This document shows positions 51,851-63,929 of a stretch of DNA of 64,000 bases, piece by piece; position 1 is the stretch's first letter; each line of letters starts with the position of its first letter. The notes beneath the pieces are model-generated. The model made no database searches and was not told where the DNA came from. It was given only the letters and a program-made list of their open reading frames with translations. The position numbers and the translations under genes were made by a program. The DNA is from Sympetrum striolatum (lineage: Eukaryota; Arthropoda; Insecta; Odonata; Libellulidae): contig OX388348.1 in NCBI GenBank assembly GCA_947579665.1, positions 5,270,001-5,334,000 of the forward strand, given 5' to 3'.

Positions 51851-54800
51851 TTAACTAATTACCATCTTTTAACTATAGAGAATGTTGCTAACTTCATAAA
51901 AATAAAATTTGGAATACAAGAGAAACTATTATTAGTGTAACATTTAAGGCGAAGTAATGCCGTTGTTTTCCTTAACGGTGGCAAGCTTTCCAATAAATGT
52001 ATTCCATAATTATCTTCGTAGACTACAGTTACTAAATTAAATGTCATTCATGCTTATGTTGAATCGGTTCGAAGAATATTCCCCGACTCTCTTGTCCTCT
52101 CTTCGTAATTCCTGCGCCACTTTCGTAATCTGCTTCATAAGTCCCAATATTCTCTCGGACGCCTACTCATTCACAAGTGATTGCCTTTGATGCATCAATG
52201 TCCTCTAAGCACTTCTCTTGCGTTTAAGGTATATTTCCAATAGTTCTTCTCATTTTCTCTTTTGATGGGCTTTATTCCACGATCTATCTAATTAGTCCCC
52301 CAAAGTCCAAGTCTCTTTATGTTAATACCTAATCCTTCAAAGAAGAAGATACTGCTTCAAACTGTACATACCTGAGGGTCCCTTTAGCCCATGAAAAGTC
52401 TTCGAGAGAAAGGGTTCAGTGACCGTCAATACAAAGGGTATTTAGGGTTTTCCCATTGCTATTGTTCCCTTATCTTATGGTCAGTTTAGAACGGTGAAAT
52501 GAGGGATGGATATCAAACCGGATGGCCCAAGCCCATTCTCTATGTGTGGGAAAGACACGGTTTAGTATGCACCTCCGATGTTTTAGGTATGCTCTTATGA
52601 AACTGTTGATGATGCATTTAAATATGTCAATTAATGTAACATGGAAGATGTTGGTAAGTTAATGTTTCATAATGAATGATATTATATTAATGTAATGTTG
52701 TCAATTTAAATTAATTAATTAACAAATAAGGTAGTGTACTTATCAATTTCAACCAAGCTGCCCCAATGTTCATATCAAAGGAAACTATTTGTTCCCGGCC
52801 TTCACTAGTCGCTCGCAACTAAAATAGAAACTTCTAATATTTATGTTTATTTAATTGCTGGAAATGAGTCTATACCTCGAAATCTGGGTCGCGTTGTATG
52901 TCGTAATAGATTCAAAAATTGATATCTCTGCATTAATTAGATGCTATTATTAGTATTAGACTTGCAAAGTTATAGTTTTAATATTAATCACCTGATTGAT
53001 ATAAAATGATTAAAGAGTAAAACAAATTAGTAACTATTATTATTCCTCTTAAGCTGCAATTAATGTGTATGATTAATTTGAATTAATGATTATCGGTACG
53101 TATAATTGTTTAAACAATCCTTGAATCAATTAATATCTATTTGTATTAATGATTCCTACAAAAATATTATTCATCAGCACATATTATTACATGTGTATCC
53201 TTCAAAGCTTCCGCACTAATTGAATGTAAATGATATTTTGTAAATAACATTTACATTCCCTATAAATTGCCGAAAGTTGCAAATCGTTCACCAGGAGATT
53301 AAAATTAAATATTTGAGATTTGTTTTCACTGAAAGCGCTTTATGAAGAGTAGAATTCAACGGAAAGACTTTATGTAAGAATTTAATTTATTAAATCTAAA
53401 TTTGGCATAAAATTTCAGTCGAAACGATACTATTTCCATGAGCTTCTAATCCTATATCCCGTCAGCTTCTTCTTCACCAATATAATTATAAGTTTTATCG
53501 AATGGACATTTTCCTCTCTGAGTTCAGATCTTTGTGTCTTATCTGCGTTTCGCCAAACCCTCTTCCGCTCTTGGATTATTCTCAAGGCTTATCTCTCAGC
53601 ATCTTTTGGCTCTTCCTCTGTCTGCTGACCCCCGACCTTCCCAACGACTGAAATAATCCACTCAAGACGCCACCTGTATTTGCTTGCGCACTTACTGACT
53701 GCCTAACTTCCCTTTTACTCTTAACTCTCTTCAGCATCCACTATATCCAACAAGCATCTTTCTCTCCCATTTAGAACCATCTTCATATCCCGCTACCTCA
53801 TTTAAGTTGTTTTGTTTCCATGCTTTATTCCCATTATGCCAAAACAAACGTAAAGCACTCCTTTCAATCTTCATTTACTTATGCGCTATGGGTGCACTGT
53901 ATACGCTTTCGGTCTATTTCGGTTCTATAATCGGTTACTGTCATCCGCTGCAGATTCTTGTGCCTACTAGTCTTAGCGTCTATTTCTGCGATTTTCCTCT
54001 CAGTATCAGATAGGCCCATAGAACAGTACGTTCAATGAAATTACTTTTTCTGAGTTTATTATCTATATAAAGATTTATTTTTTAGTTTTCTTTCTTCTAA
54101 AGATCTCCATCCTGCGTTCTGAAGTATCTGGGCATTGATCATTGATTTTCCGTAACATTACTTGGAAAAACTTTTGTATTCTGCTGTTTTGGCTAATAGC
54201 GTGGCCTTTCCGTATGACCACATTCACTCATCACTGATTGTACGTCTCCTGTATTTTCCACACACTTTCCTCATAAAGTTCATTCCAACTGCATTCAGTT
54301 TGCATTTCTCCGGACTTACCCAACTTTCTGTGCCCACAACATTACGTGAGCGCAAACATGCATCTTATCTATCGTACGCCCATTCAGAAAAAAACGCCTC
54401 TTTCGGCATTATACTTGACCGCTGGTCACGTATCATTTACCTGCATTTTTATCTACCTCTATGCAAACCTCGAAAAGTTGCAACAACAGATAATATTATC
54501 TAGTCACAACAAACGTTTATGTAGTGTGGAAATACACCAACCCGTTTTCAGTTACAACATTTGTTTTTGTGTAGTTCCTACTTCTGTCGTCGATTTCTTA
54601 ATGATGCAGTGCGACTTTTGACATTAAATATATGATTCATTACTCAATCAATGCTTTCATGATTTCGTGGGTGTTCGTTTGAAGAAAGGCGGAGTTTCGG
54701 TCACAATTTGGAGGTCAATTGCCGTTAAGGCAAATAAACGGATGTGTTTGTATTACTCAATGTGGGAATACTCCTTCTACGTTCTCCCGGATGACGAATC

Positions 54801-56241
54801 CAAAAATCCATCCTCGATGTCTTTCGTGACTAATATTGCGAAACGATTCACTGTTTTGACGTTCTACTTTCTATTATTTAAATTATATATATAGCATTAA
54901 ATGTTAACAAATGTTAATATACCCTATATTACAATGATTATGTCATAATTAAAGTATGTATGTTGGTTTTATATATATTAGGTCTCTGAAGTCGGGTAAC
55001 CTAGACTCTTATCCCAACTCCTTCGATATTCTATTACTTTTCTTTGACTGCTTAGAAAAAGTGACTCCTTGACTATCTATCACGGCGTTGCATGTATTAA
55101 AATATCAATTCAATGTACGGGATGATTACTACAAGTGATGTAAAAAACTAAATTTACAAAATAGATTTGTTCAAGCGAACAATCTGAATTCAACAAGGAA
55201 ATATACAAAAGAGTTCTACGTATATGATTTCATTTAAAAATCTACTTTAAATTAGGTCTTAGACAAAGAATAGTATCGATTTGTTTCTTTTTCATTGGCT
55301 CCCTCGAATCTATTAAATCCTGTCGGAAGCGGAAAATTTATTTCGACTTATTGGCCGTTGTTTCCAGACTCCGACAACTTTGTCAATTCCGCATGATTTG
55401 ATCGCAAAACGTTTCGAAATCCCTGATTTTTGAGTTTGCGAAATAGATTGCCGCAATTTCCGTTATCGAAAAACATCCAAGGAAATGTCCTCCTTTCTTT
55501 ACTTCGATTGGTGTTTCCTGTGGATTTTACGTTAGAATATACGCACTTTCTCCTTTTTACTTCCCCAGCTCAGTGCGTGTACAATTTCCCCTTTCTGAGG
55601 AGATTTTGCATTAGTCACTCGACAACACAAACTTATAAGCATTGCTACATTTCAATTAGCTATAGATCCGCCTTCGACGTATAAATTATGATATCTCCAA
55701 AGACATTGTTGTTTAGACTTAACTTAAATTTAAATATATATTTTCACTAAACAAAGAAGTCCGTTGCAAAAGGTTTTGCAATAAAAGCTTTGCTTTGCGA
55801 TGTGAATAGGACTTATGTTCTCTATGTTTAGAGCACAATATTCAAACAGAGATTCCCTTTCCTAAAGATAAAAGAAACATTTCTAGTTGGCTTAATCTAA
55901 AATCTTTCATTAACATCTGTTAAGCATTTGTTTTGCTATCCTAAAGGCATTTTCTGTGACAGAGAGATTTTGTATCAAGATACGTACTTTTTGCGTATTT
56001 CAGCAATATTCACAAGAAAATTGACATTCCTCTAAATATGGATGATGTTTTTATATTTTTTTCTGAGTATTTTTTATATTAATATTTTTATTCCATTTAC
56101 GCAAGTCCTACCTGTTACATATATTGATTGAACAAATGAGATAAAGGAAGAGAGAAGTCGCTTAAAAAAAAACATTTCTTCTGCGAAGAATACGCGACAG
56201 TGACTCAGAGAAGTAGAGTTATAATTGATTTAGTCGTTGTC
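51851..56241. other. No gene seen; pyrimidine-rich zone 53.5-54.5 kb
   Basis: The + strand from about 53460 to 54480 is pyrimidine-rich and yields several 70-110 codon frames without motifs. It may be the antisense of an old, unrecognisable retroposon. Confidence 0.35.
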
Positions 56242-56311
56242 AGATGCCGAAAGGCGGCTTGTAGCTTACCAAAGTTGATCTTTTATTTAATAGAAGTTGA
56301 TCTTTTATTTA
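56242..56311 (+). repeat. LINE tail fragment with tandem repeat
   Basis: GCCGAAAGGCGGCTTGTAGC at about 56246 matches the stem-loop block of the LINE tail at 58444 (GCCGAAAGGCGGCTTATAG), including the GAAA loop. It is followed by two copies of AGTTGATCTTTTATTTA (56273-56289 and 56295-56311, period 22). Only the last part of the tail is preserved. Confidence 0.55.
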
Positions 56312-57999
56312 GGTTCATTCCCATAAATGAATTGTAATTGCATTAAATTCGCGTATATTCATTGATTAAAAGTAGTTCCTTCAATTGAAAATTTGTTTTT
56401 AATTTATCATCTTATTATTTATTTTTTTCTGGGTCTCGGTTTTATTTCGGGATATAGGTTTTGAAACCTCATAACAGACCTGCATCCAGTGTAATCTGTG
56501 TACAGCCATAAGAGAGTGTCTGATCACTTTCCCCTTCCGACCCAATTTGACTGCGCACTCCAATTTGATCGATGAGGTCAAGCGTGTAGAGGACGCAGGC
56601 ACCGGTGTTCCCGATGCAGATCAGTCGCTGTCCTCACGTAATGCCGAAGAAGGAATAAATCTATTGTCCCCATACGCTATCAGTTATCTGTGACGTTTGC
56701 TTCTCTGTCTTCCATTCACTTGACGATATTCGCTCTTTTTCTCTGCTTCCTTAAAGTATCATCAAGATTCCTCGAGCGACATATTACAGGGCATTCACCG
56801 AATTAACAATCTGATATGTGTGCTCTATCAGCGAGACCAATAATAGTCTTCGCTGCAATCCCTTTGACGTCTGGCTTCGAAAATCACGTTCGTCGTGAGT
56901 GGTAATCACAGTTTCGCGTATTTAGGCATGTTAATAACGTCTATGAATTTTCTAGAATTGTTTGTGCCTTTTTCTCCTCTTTATACGAGAATCCGAGCCG
57001 TGAATTTTGTCTATCTCTAATGCACTAATTTCAAACCTGTAGTCGCCCTTTAACGGCCATCTCATGAGAAAAGCTGAAAATACGGAATTGTTGAGAACCC
57101 ATGGTCGGTATATTTATCGCCTACAAAAAGATAATTTTTTTAGCAATTCTTAGCAAATTGAAAGGTATTAATTAATCCGAAATCTATGTTTAAGAAGTTT
57201 TCTTTAATAGGAAAATGTGGATGAAAGAGCCAAAAATATTATTGTTTCTTCTCATCCTAACTGATATATCGGTCTTTACCTTTACATTGTAAGTCATAAT
57301 TATCTTGCAAGGTTAAAAATATTGTATGTTATCACAAGATAGTCTTCATTTTTCTGTTATTGTAGCTTCAATATTGGAGGAGTAATCGCTTCATTTGTTT
57401 CGTTTCAATCTTTCTATTAATAAATATATGACCAATATAAAGCAGGAGATACTGAGCAAGAATTGGTTGAATGATCAAGTGGGCCCAGAGGAAGGCGTCG
57501 TATGAATGGTTGGTACGTGGGATGTGGAAGCAGATTTAATTGTGTGTGAGGAGAAGAATCGTAATTTTGAAATAAAAGGGAACATATGGAGCTTTCTGTT
57601 ATTATTTGGTTGTTACGGGAACAGGAAGCGAATCGAGGTGCGATTCGTCCTTAATAACCTCCGTTTGGTGCGTGCGTGCGTTTGATGGGCAGAGGCGGTT
57701 CCAGGAAGCGAAACCTCCAAAAGGCGGATCTTCCGCAGGAAAAATCCAATTATTCTCTCCGTGGATATTGCCAACTAAAGGAAGCAAATTGGGGCCTCTG
57801 TTGCGGAATTCGAGGATATTCGCTCCGCATTGAAATCAATTCACGCATTTCTTTGATGATGCCCCTACTCCGGAAACATCTGAAATATTGGGTTTGCATG
57901 ATTTATCGGAAAGTTGATGGGTAAAACTTGCTCAATAAATTTATATCTCTCGGGGGTTTTTTTAGTTAAACTTAGGAGTGAGTTCAAAATAAAGAATTC
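56312..57999. other. No gene seen
   Basis: A GC-richer patch at 57600-57830 has overlapping frames of 60-82 codons on both strands. None is recognised. Confidence 0.35.
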
Positions 58000-58482
58000 C
58001 CCTGCACAATTAAAAATTTCACTAGCTATATTAAAAAATCTCTGGAATATGCGGCAAGTATATGGGATCCGGCGGATGTAACGTGTACTCGCGAACTCGA
58101 GAAAGTGTAGCGTAAAGCGGTTCGTTTTGTTAAGAAATGCTACGATAAAAAAGCAAGCGTTACAAAAATGCTCTCAGACGTAGGTTGGGAATCCTTGAAA
58201 GAAAGGAGATTGAAAGCTAGGCTGCGATTCCTTAATAAATTCAGGGAAACTACATTTTCCGAAGATACAGTCGGTATCATGCAACCCCCCTGCTACCTCG
58301 GTCGATCGGATAATGACCGTAAGTTAAGAGAAATTGATGCTACGACGAATCGTTTTAAAAATTTATTCGATACGAACGATACGCGACAATAACCGAATAA
58401 GGAAGTAATTTAGATTCAACTGGTGTTTACACCCCCTGCCACACGCCGAAAGGCGGCTTATAGTGTATTAATGTAGATGTAG
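58000..58482 (+). pseudogene. Jockey/CR1-like LINE remnant with intact 3' tail
   Basis: The frame 58024-58392 reads SLEYAASIWDPAD, then RELEKV, an in-frame TAG at 58108-58110 at the position normally occupied by Q, then RKAVRFVKKCYDKKASVTKM and LSDVGWESLKERRLKARLRF. This is the conserved C-terminal region of Jockey/CR1-type RTs (LEYAxxxWDP, LExVQRxAxRFV, SVTxML, LGWxxLxxRR). The usual RTIRxWNxLP end is missing after DATTNRFKN. About 30 bases after the stop comes the 3' tail 58421-58482: TGGTGTTTACACCCCCTGCC, a CGCC-GAAA-GGCG stem-loop at 58444-58455, and TGTAGATGTAG. It is 5'-truncated and inactive. Confidence 0.85.
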
Positions 58483-61400
58483 AAAACAAGGAAGCAACAG
58501 GGTGTAGCATTGGGAAAGTGGGAATTGTACCAGTATAGCAACCAAGCAGAGGAAATAATACACGCGTGGATAATAGTAAGTTGTTATTAAAGTGTATATA
58601 TGGAGTGCTCTTTTGTATATCAAGAAACGTAAAATAGGCAGAGAATACTAACTTGCAATCAGTATAACGTGGTATAACATAATAATTACCATAATCTATT
58701 TGACAGAGTGACATAAAAAGTCCTACGACGAGCAATGGAGAAGACAATATCATAAAATGGAGATTAATCCGGGAAAATACTAAGTCCTGGAAATAGAAGG
58801 AAAGTTGAAAGCGATAATTAAAGACCTGAACTGCGGGAGACTGTGATGAGTAGCGTTAAGAATTTAGAGAGGGTTTAAAGTAAATGAGTTTATAAATGAA
58901 TAAAATTCAATTACCAGATTGATAACCTGTAGGTACTACATCAATATACTTAGCACGTGCGAGGAAGTTATTCTCCTGGAGAAAGCGATTCGAAGGATAT
59001 CCGTTTTGGTGCTGACTTCCCCGTTGAGGAAGAAGGTCACCCCAATGAATCACCGATTGCCCATTCATTCGGGAAGTCCACTTCGGAAGCGTTCTCAATA
59101 TTTAAATCAGAACTGCGTAAACATTTGTTTAAAAATCAGAGATATATTTCTGGCTATCTGCGTGATAATACCTACCTCATACTTCATCTATATGCAGTCA
59201 TAAAGAAACCAGTAAATCGCATAAACGTGTTGCATTAATCGCTGTGACTTTTGTAGAGAAATTGATCTAACATTTGGAATCGATTTTGGAAAATTCTGCT
59301 GAGAGCTACACTTTTTGCTAAGAATTCAGTGTGAGTTTACCTCCTGACTTTGAAATTGAGGCCATTTAAGTTTTCTTTGAATCAAAGGTGATGTTTTAAT
59401 AATTTCTTATTTAATCTGTGATTTTATATGTATTTTCCAACTAGAGAAAATTTCCCTTTGATACCATTACTCATTATAGTATAATAATCTGTTGCATTAG
59501 TGTTTTCTTTTCTTTACTGATTTACATAAAGTCACAATACGAAGCCTATGAAACGATAACAATATTGACCAATAATCGCTTTTCTACAACATTGGCTGTT
59601 TAGTGGTTCGCATAGAAATGAAGATTTTTGAAGAGATATCAAAATACTTATTTTCTTTGGTTGTTTTTGATTATCAGGTTATATTCCGATTAAAAGAATT
59701 TAACATGATATTGGAATGGAACGAATCAACGGATGCAGGACAAGGCAGAAAGCATGACTAATTGATTTTGGGTAGATTTTATGGCAATGTGACTGCGCTA
59801 TGTATTTGCAACAAGGAAAACGGTGGGTTGAGCATAATCGATCGTTTCTGGCTGTCCTTCGTTAAAAGACACAATAAAATAAGAAACACTTTCCATTTCC
59901 ACAAGATATAATTCAGAAGACCGGTTCCGGTATTCCGGCATCATTAGGTGAATACACAGAAAATGCACCTAAATACATACGGAAATTTTGGACGGAAGAA
60001 TGAAGTGTGGGAAAGGGGTCATTAAGATTATTTCATTTTTCAGGTTTTCGAAAGACATTTTGAAAATAGATTTCGCTGTATCCTATAAAATATATTTTGG
60101 GGTGTCTAAAGCAAGGGACCATTCTTATACTCCTTCGGAATTAACACGATTTTATCTTATGATCATCAATATTAGTCAGTATGTGCGGTGTAATGAGCAG
60201 TAGCGTAAATCTCCATCTTTCTACCAACAGCTCGGACTTGCGATCTTCCATCATAACCTAGTTCATCCGGCAATTTATGTTTTTTTTACGTTTAAATTTG
60301 GCTAACTTAGCGGAATTCATAGTTCATGAAGTACAGCATAGCGATGGATTATCAGAAATATTAAAATTGGGTGTCTTTCGTACCTCATGTAAGGTTTTAC
60401 GAAGATGTACACTTGATTATTTAGTTCAGTAAATTGAGCTCAAGGGGCCACCTTAAGTAAATGAGATTTTTCCACAAGAGGTACCATTCTACAGAGGTGT
60501 GATGGATTGGTCATTGGAATACATACTGCTTATTTATGCAATTGTGGCAGTGCGAGTTTTGCTTTTTTCTCATTGATCTGATGTGTACACAATATTAATC
60601 TCCTCGTCCTCCGCACCACGGATTCTAGGCTGTCCTATTTCTTATGCAACAGAGTCCATCAAGGCTCTCCGTTTGAAATCTGCATTTTATGCTGTTAGCA
60701 CTCTCATTAAATCGACCCTCCTGCGTTGCAACATCTCATTCACAGTTGATGAGGACACTGCCCACGCTCACATCGCCGTTCCTATGAATACCCGTTTTCA
60801 CAGCTTTGCAATAGGCCCTCAAGGACCATGGCTTAGGCTTAACACGGATAAATCGAAATCTTATTAATCTAGGTGAGCTGGTCGACGAAACTGGCTCTTA
60901 TAAATGAAGACCGAACTGATTAACTAGCGAGCCGAAACGCGATCTATCAATTGGAAATTGAATATTTGTGCTAAATTTAGCCACACGAAAATATTAATTT
61001 AATTGGTGGAATGTCATCATAAACAAGCGACTGTAAAAGTAAAACTTAAGTTGCATCCGTGGTTAAGAGCCTGGATGTGGTTCATGACCATTCAAAAGGT
61101 ACGCATTCATTGCATTGCATTGATACATCAAACATATGCATTTACGTTTAAATTTGATCTATAGCATGGAAATTATTTTATAGAATAATAACGTTTATTT
61201 TTTAAAATTTTCTCGGAGTTATCCTGAATCTAATTTACACATAAACGCTAACAAGCAAAATATTACCACTTTTGTGAAGGAAAGTCTTATTTTATACTGG
61301 ATAAAACTGCAGGCATATTTAGCGTGTACAGGTAGTAGAAAATTGGTCTATTGTTTTCTTTGAAGATTTAACCAAACTTCGGATTGAAAAGTTTGAAGCA

Positions 61401-61800
61401 GTAGAAAGGGTTGCGTTTGATTGTCTTTTATGTCATGTTGACGAATAGAAAGGCAGGAAATGGTGTGTATGGATGAAAGAGGTCGTGAAGGAGTACGGGG
61501 AAAATGAGATTAAATGTGATAACGAGTTTATGGATATTAGAGGTGTAGGTCATTATAGGCGTAAAAGGGAACGTATGTGAAGAATGTATGCTGGAACGAA
61601 AAGTATAAGTAACGAGGCAAATGACGTTCCATATATTATGAGTGATATTTGCGTTTCTTTGAAAATTTTATTTCGCACCAAATTCTTATTCTAGATTGGA
61701 ATTAAACGCTTTTATTTCCTAATTCATGTATTTATCTCTGATCTTTCTGTTTTCCCGTTTTGTATCATAACATGATCCTTCTCTTTGTTCACAAAAATTT
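58483..61800. other. No gene seen
   Basis: A 93-codon + frame from 58957 has a more protein-like composition (…DFPVEEEGHPNESP…) but overlaps frames on both strands and lacks clear splice borders. The frame at 60583-60867 is also unrecognised. Confidence 0.35.
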
Positions 61801-61804
61801 TCTC

Positions 61805-61841
61805 TAATTCCTTTTGTTTCTTTGTCTCTTTTCAGGTGGGT
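61805..61841 (+). promoter_or_regulatory. Candidate recursive splice (ratchet) site C
   Basis: A long pyrimidine tract (TTCCTTTTGTTTC, then TTTGTCTCTTTTC) ends in AG at 61834-61835, directly abutting GTGGGT at 61836-61841. The tract is the best of the three sites, while the donor half is slightly weaker than GTGAGT. Confidence 0.45.
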
Positions 61842-61883
61842 ATTAAATGGAGATGTAGCTGTTCTAGTTTCCACGGTTACCAG
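61836..61883 (+). other. Candidate recursive-splice exon (weak donor)
   Basis: 48 bases, 16 open codons from the first base (VGIKWRCSCSSFHGYQ), end at CAG|GTACTG. The donor is poor, so this is the least certain of the three downstream intervals. Confidence 0.25.
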
Positions 61884-62175
61884 GTACTGAGTAACAATTA
61901 GTTCCGCCATTTACATCGCCTGTGATCCGTTGAGGAAAACTTCTCTGGATTATTCCATCGTTTTAATTAGTTTTCCCCAGATGTTCGCGGAATTCGCCAC
62001 TCCTCTATAAATCCCGTTCATTCATGTCACTTTAAAGTTTTGGAGCAGATAACTTGAACGATGAATGAAATCCTGTAAAGGGCGCGAAATCTGAAAATCC
62101 GATTTGGTTTTTCTAATGGGAATCCAAGAATATTGATTAGGTCTTAATGAGAGAGCTATCCTTAAAGTGCGAAGG

Positions 62176-62330
62176 CAGACATAGATTAATAAGGAAAGGG
62201 TTAAGGTGACTTTACACATAAGGGCGTGCACCCAGGAAAATTCCCAAGGAAAAACGGACTTGAAGAAAGTCTTCCCGGCCCTGTCAGACTTTTTTCAAGA
62301 CCGTTTTTCCTTGAGAACAGACATAGATTA
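62176..62330. mobile_element. Hairpin insertion flanked by 13-bp direct repeats
   Basis: CAGACATAGATTA occurs at 62176-62188 and 62318-62330. The 129 bp between them contain an inverted repeat (62245-62271 and 62287-62313, 25 of 27 positions paired, 15-base loop). A 13-bp duplication fits target-primed retroposition better than a cut-and-paste MITE, yet there is no A-rich tail. The hairpin is pre-miRNA-sized (69 nt) and could be folded if transcribed. There is no coding capacity. Confidence 0.6.
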
Positions 62331-63343
62331 GTCCAAAGTTTTTTGCGCTGCTGCTCTCCGTAATATAATCAAGTAATACTCCACAATAAAATTAGAATTT
62401 GGATCTTGGTTTAAAGGTCCAGAAATCCATTTTAGCTTTCCGTTTTTTTCCCACTGTGTATCGTCGTCAGGATCGGAGTCAATACGGCGAAAGACTCTTA
62501 ATATAAAATAATGATAATCCTTCAGCGTTGTCGTGGCAGATGCAGCGCTCTGTTCAAATGTTAAACGACTGCATCTTCAATGTCCTGCAGCAAGGTCACC
62601 AAGGAAGTTTCATGCCCCCTCAGTCGGCCTTCGCTCACTTTTTCCTCGTTTTTCCATTCATCTCACCGAGGATTACACCTTTTCCATGTCTCACCGACTC
62701 AGATGTGCTTATCCGTAGTCAATTTACACGTGCGAGGACATTCGATTGTTTTTTAGTTGCGTCAGGTAAATCTTTAGCGATATGACCACGTTGATAAAGC
62801 GGCCTTATTGTGACATTTGTCACAGTCGACGAATGAAGGTGAAACTTGTGACCTTACTTCGAACTGAAGCTATCGTGCTGTTTGTGAAAGCAATGATTTC
62901 AGCAATGGGAATTGCTATTTTTGCTCTCGCTTCGCATCGTTATTGTTATGAATAACAATTCGTGAGATATTGAGAGTCTGGTGTCGACATTTTCATGATA
63001 AACACGTTTGAGTGTACTGTAGGATAGTAGACCTGTGCATGGGTTACAGGTAAATTAAATCTTCAGTACTATATGTCATTACGTACCTTTATTTATCATG
63101 CTATTGAATTTATACAATGAAGTTGTTGATTATAATATTACATTTGATAGTAATAACTGATAAATACTATAAATTTACACTTATTATATTTATTTACCGT
63201 TGTAACAATAGGTATAAAAAACAATTTATAGCTTAAAAACCAACCGCGTTATGATATAATTTAAATTTAGAAGGAACTTGGACGTCATAAAATCATCTAA
63301 TTACACGCCCCAATTATTTAAATAATTATTTATCGTGAACGTT
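62331..63343. other. No gene seen
   Basis: AT-rich DNA with small overlapping frames at 62528-62785. Confidence 0.4.
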
Positions 63344-63344
63344 G

Positions 63345-63425
63345 TACACTCCTGGCCAATATTAACGCAGCACCTCCCTAGCGATCCTTACGGCTGGTGC
63401 TGCGTTAATTTTGGCCAGGACTGTA
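63345..63425. mobile_element. Tc1/mariner-like 77-bp mini-element
   Basis: The element 63347-63423 runs from CACTCCTGGCCAATATTAAC to GTTAATTTTGGCCAGGACTG and is bracketed by TA on both sides, the Tc1/mariner target. The terminal repeats pair at 29 of 31 positions when the flanking GTA is included and enclose only 21 bp. CAGT-CCTGGCCA-type ends resemble those of Tc1-like transposons. It is little more than two fused ends, so it must have moved, if at all, with transposase supplied in trans. Confidence 0.75.
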
Positions 63426-63426
63426 C

Positions 63427-63929
63427 ATTTCGTTAAATTCGTTGGTTAGAATCGGAGGTGGATACAAACACATCAGCACCTTGATATTCCTAAATCGTGT
63501 CGGATGGACTGTGGACGCTCTAACCAAAATTAAGATATTGGGAAACGTAGAGCATCTCTATTCATTGGCGGAGATTTCACTCTTGTCGTTCGCCTTCGAG
63601 TGGGATTCCCCAGGCACAGGAGATCAGTTTAACAACGAAAGCATCGGCGGAGTATGAGATTGTGTTATTCAGGTTAGCAACGAAGTAGAATAGAGAACAA
63701 AAAAGGGTTTTAAGTAAACACGAACAAGAAAATGTAGCACGTTTTTCGTCTTGTCGCTTTGTTCGTGGATTGAAGTATCTAACATATTCTAGAGAAGGAT
63801 GCTGTTATTAATACAAGTCCTGCCACGTACCATTAACAGCCTCTAGGGTGTAGAATGTAGCAATTCAGAAAAATTGTTTTGTGATTACGAAAGGCTTAGA
63901 TAGCAAATTCAACTTTTTCAATTTCTGTA
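63427..63929. other. No gene seen
   Basis: A 71-codon + frame at 63442-63657 is unrecognised. Confidence 0.35.

Noticed and set aside
58957..59238. Acidic, protein-like 93-codon frame
   Set aside because: Overlapping frames on both strands and no acceptor or donor at sensible positions. Kept only as a note.
60860..60880. ATCTAG|GTGAGC as a ratchet site
   Set aside because: No real pyrimidine tract upstream.
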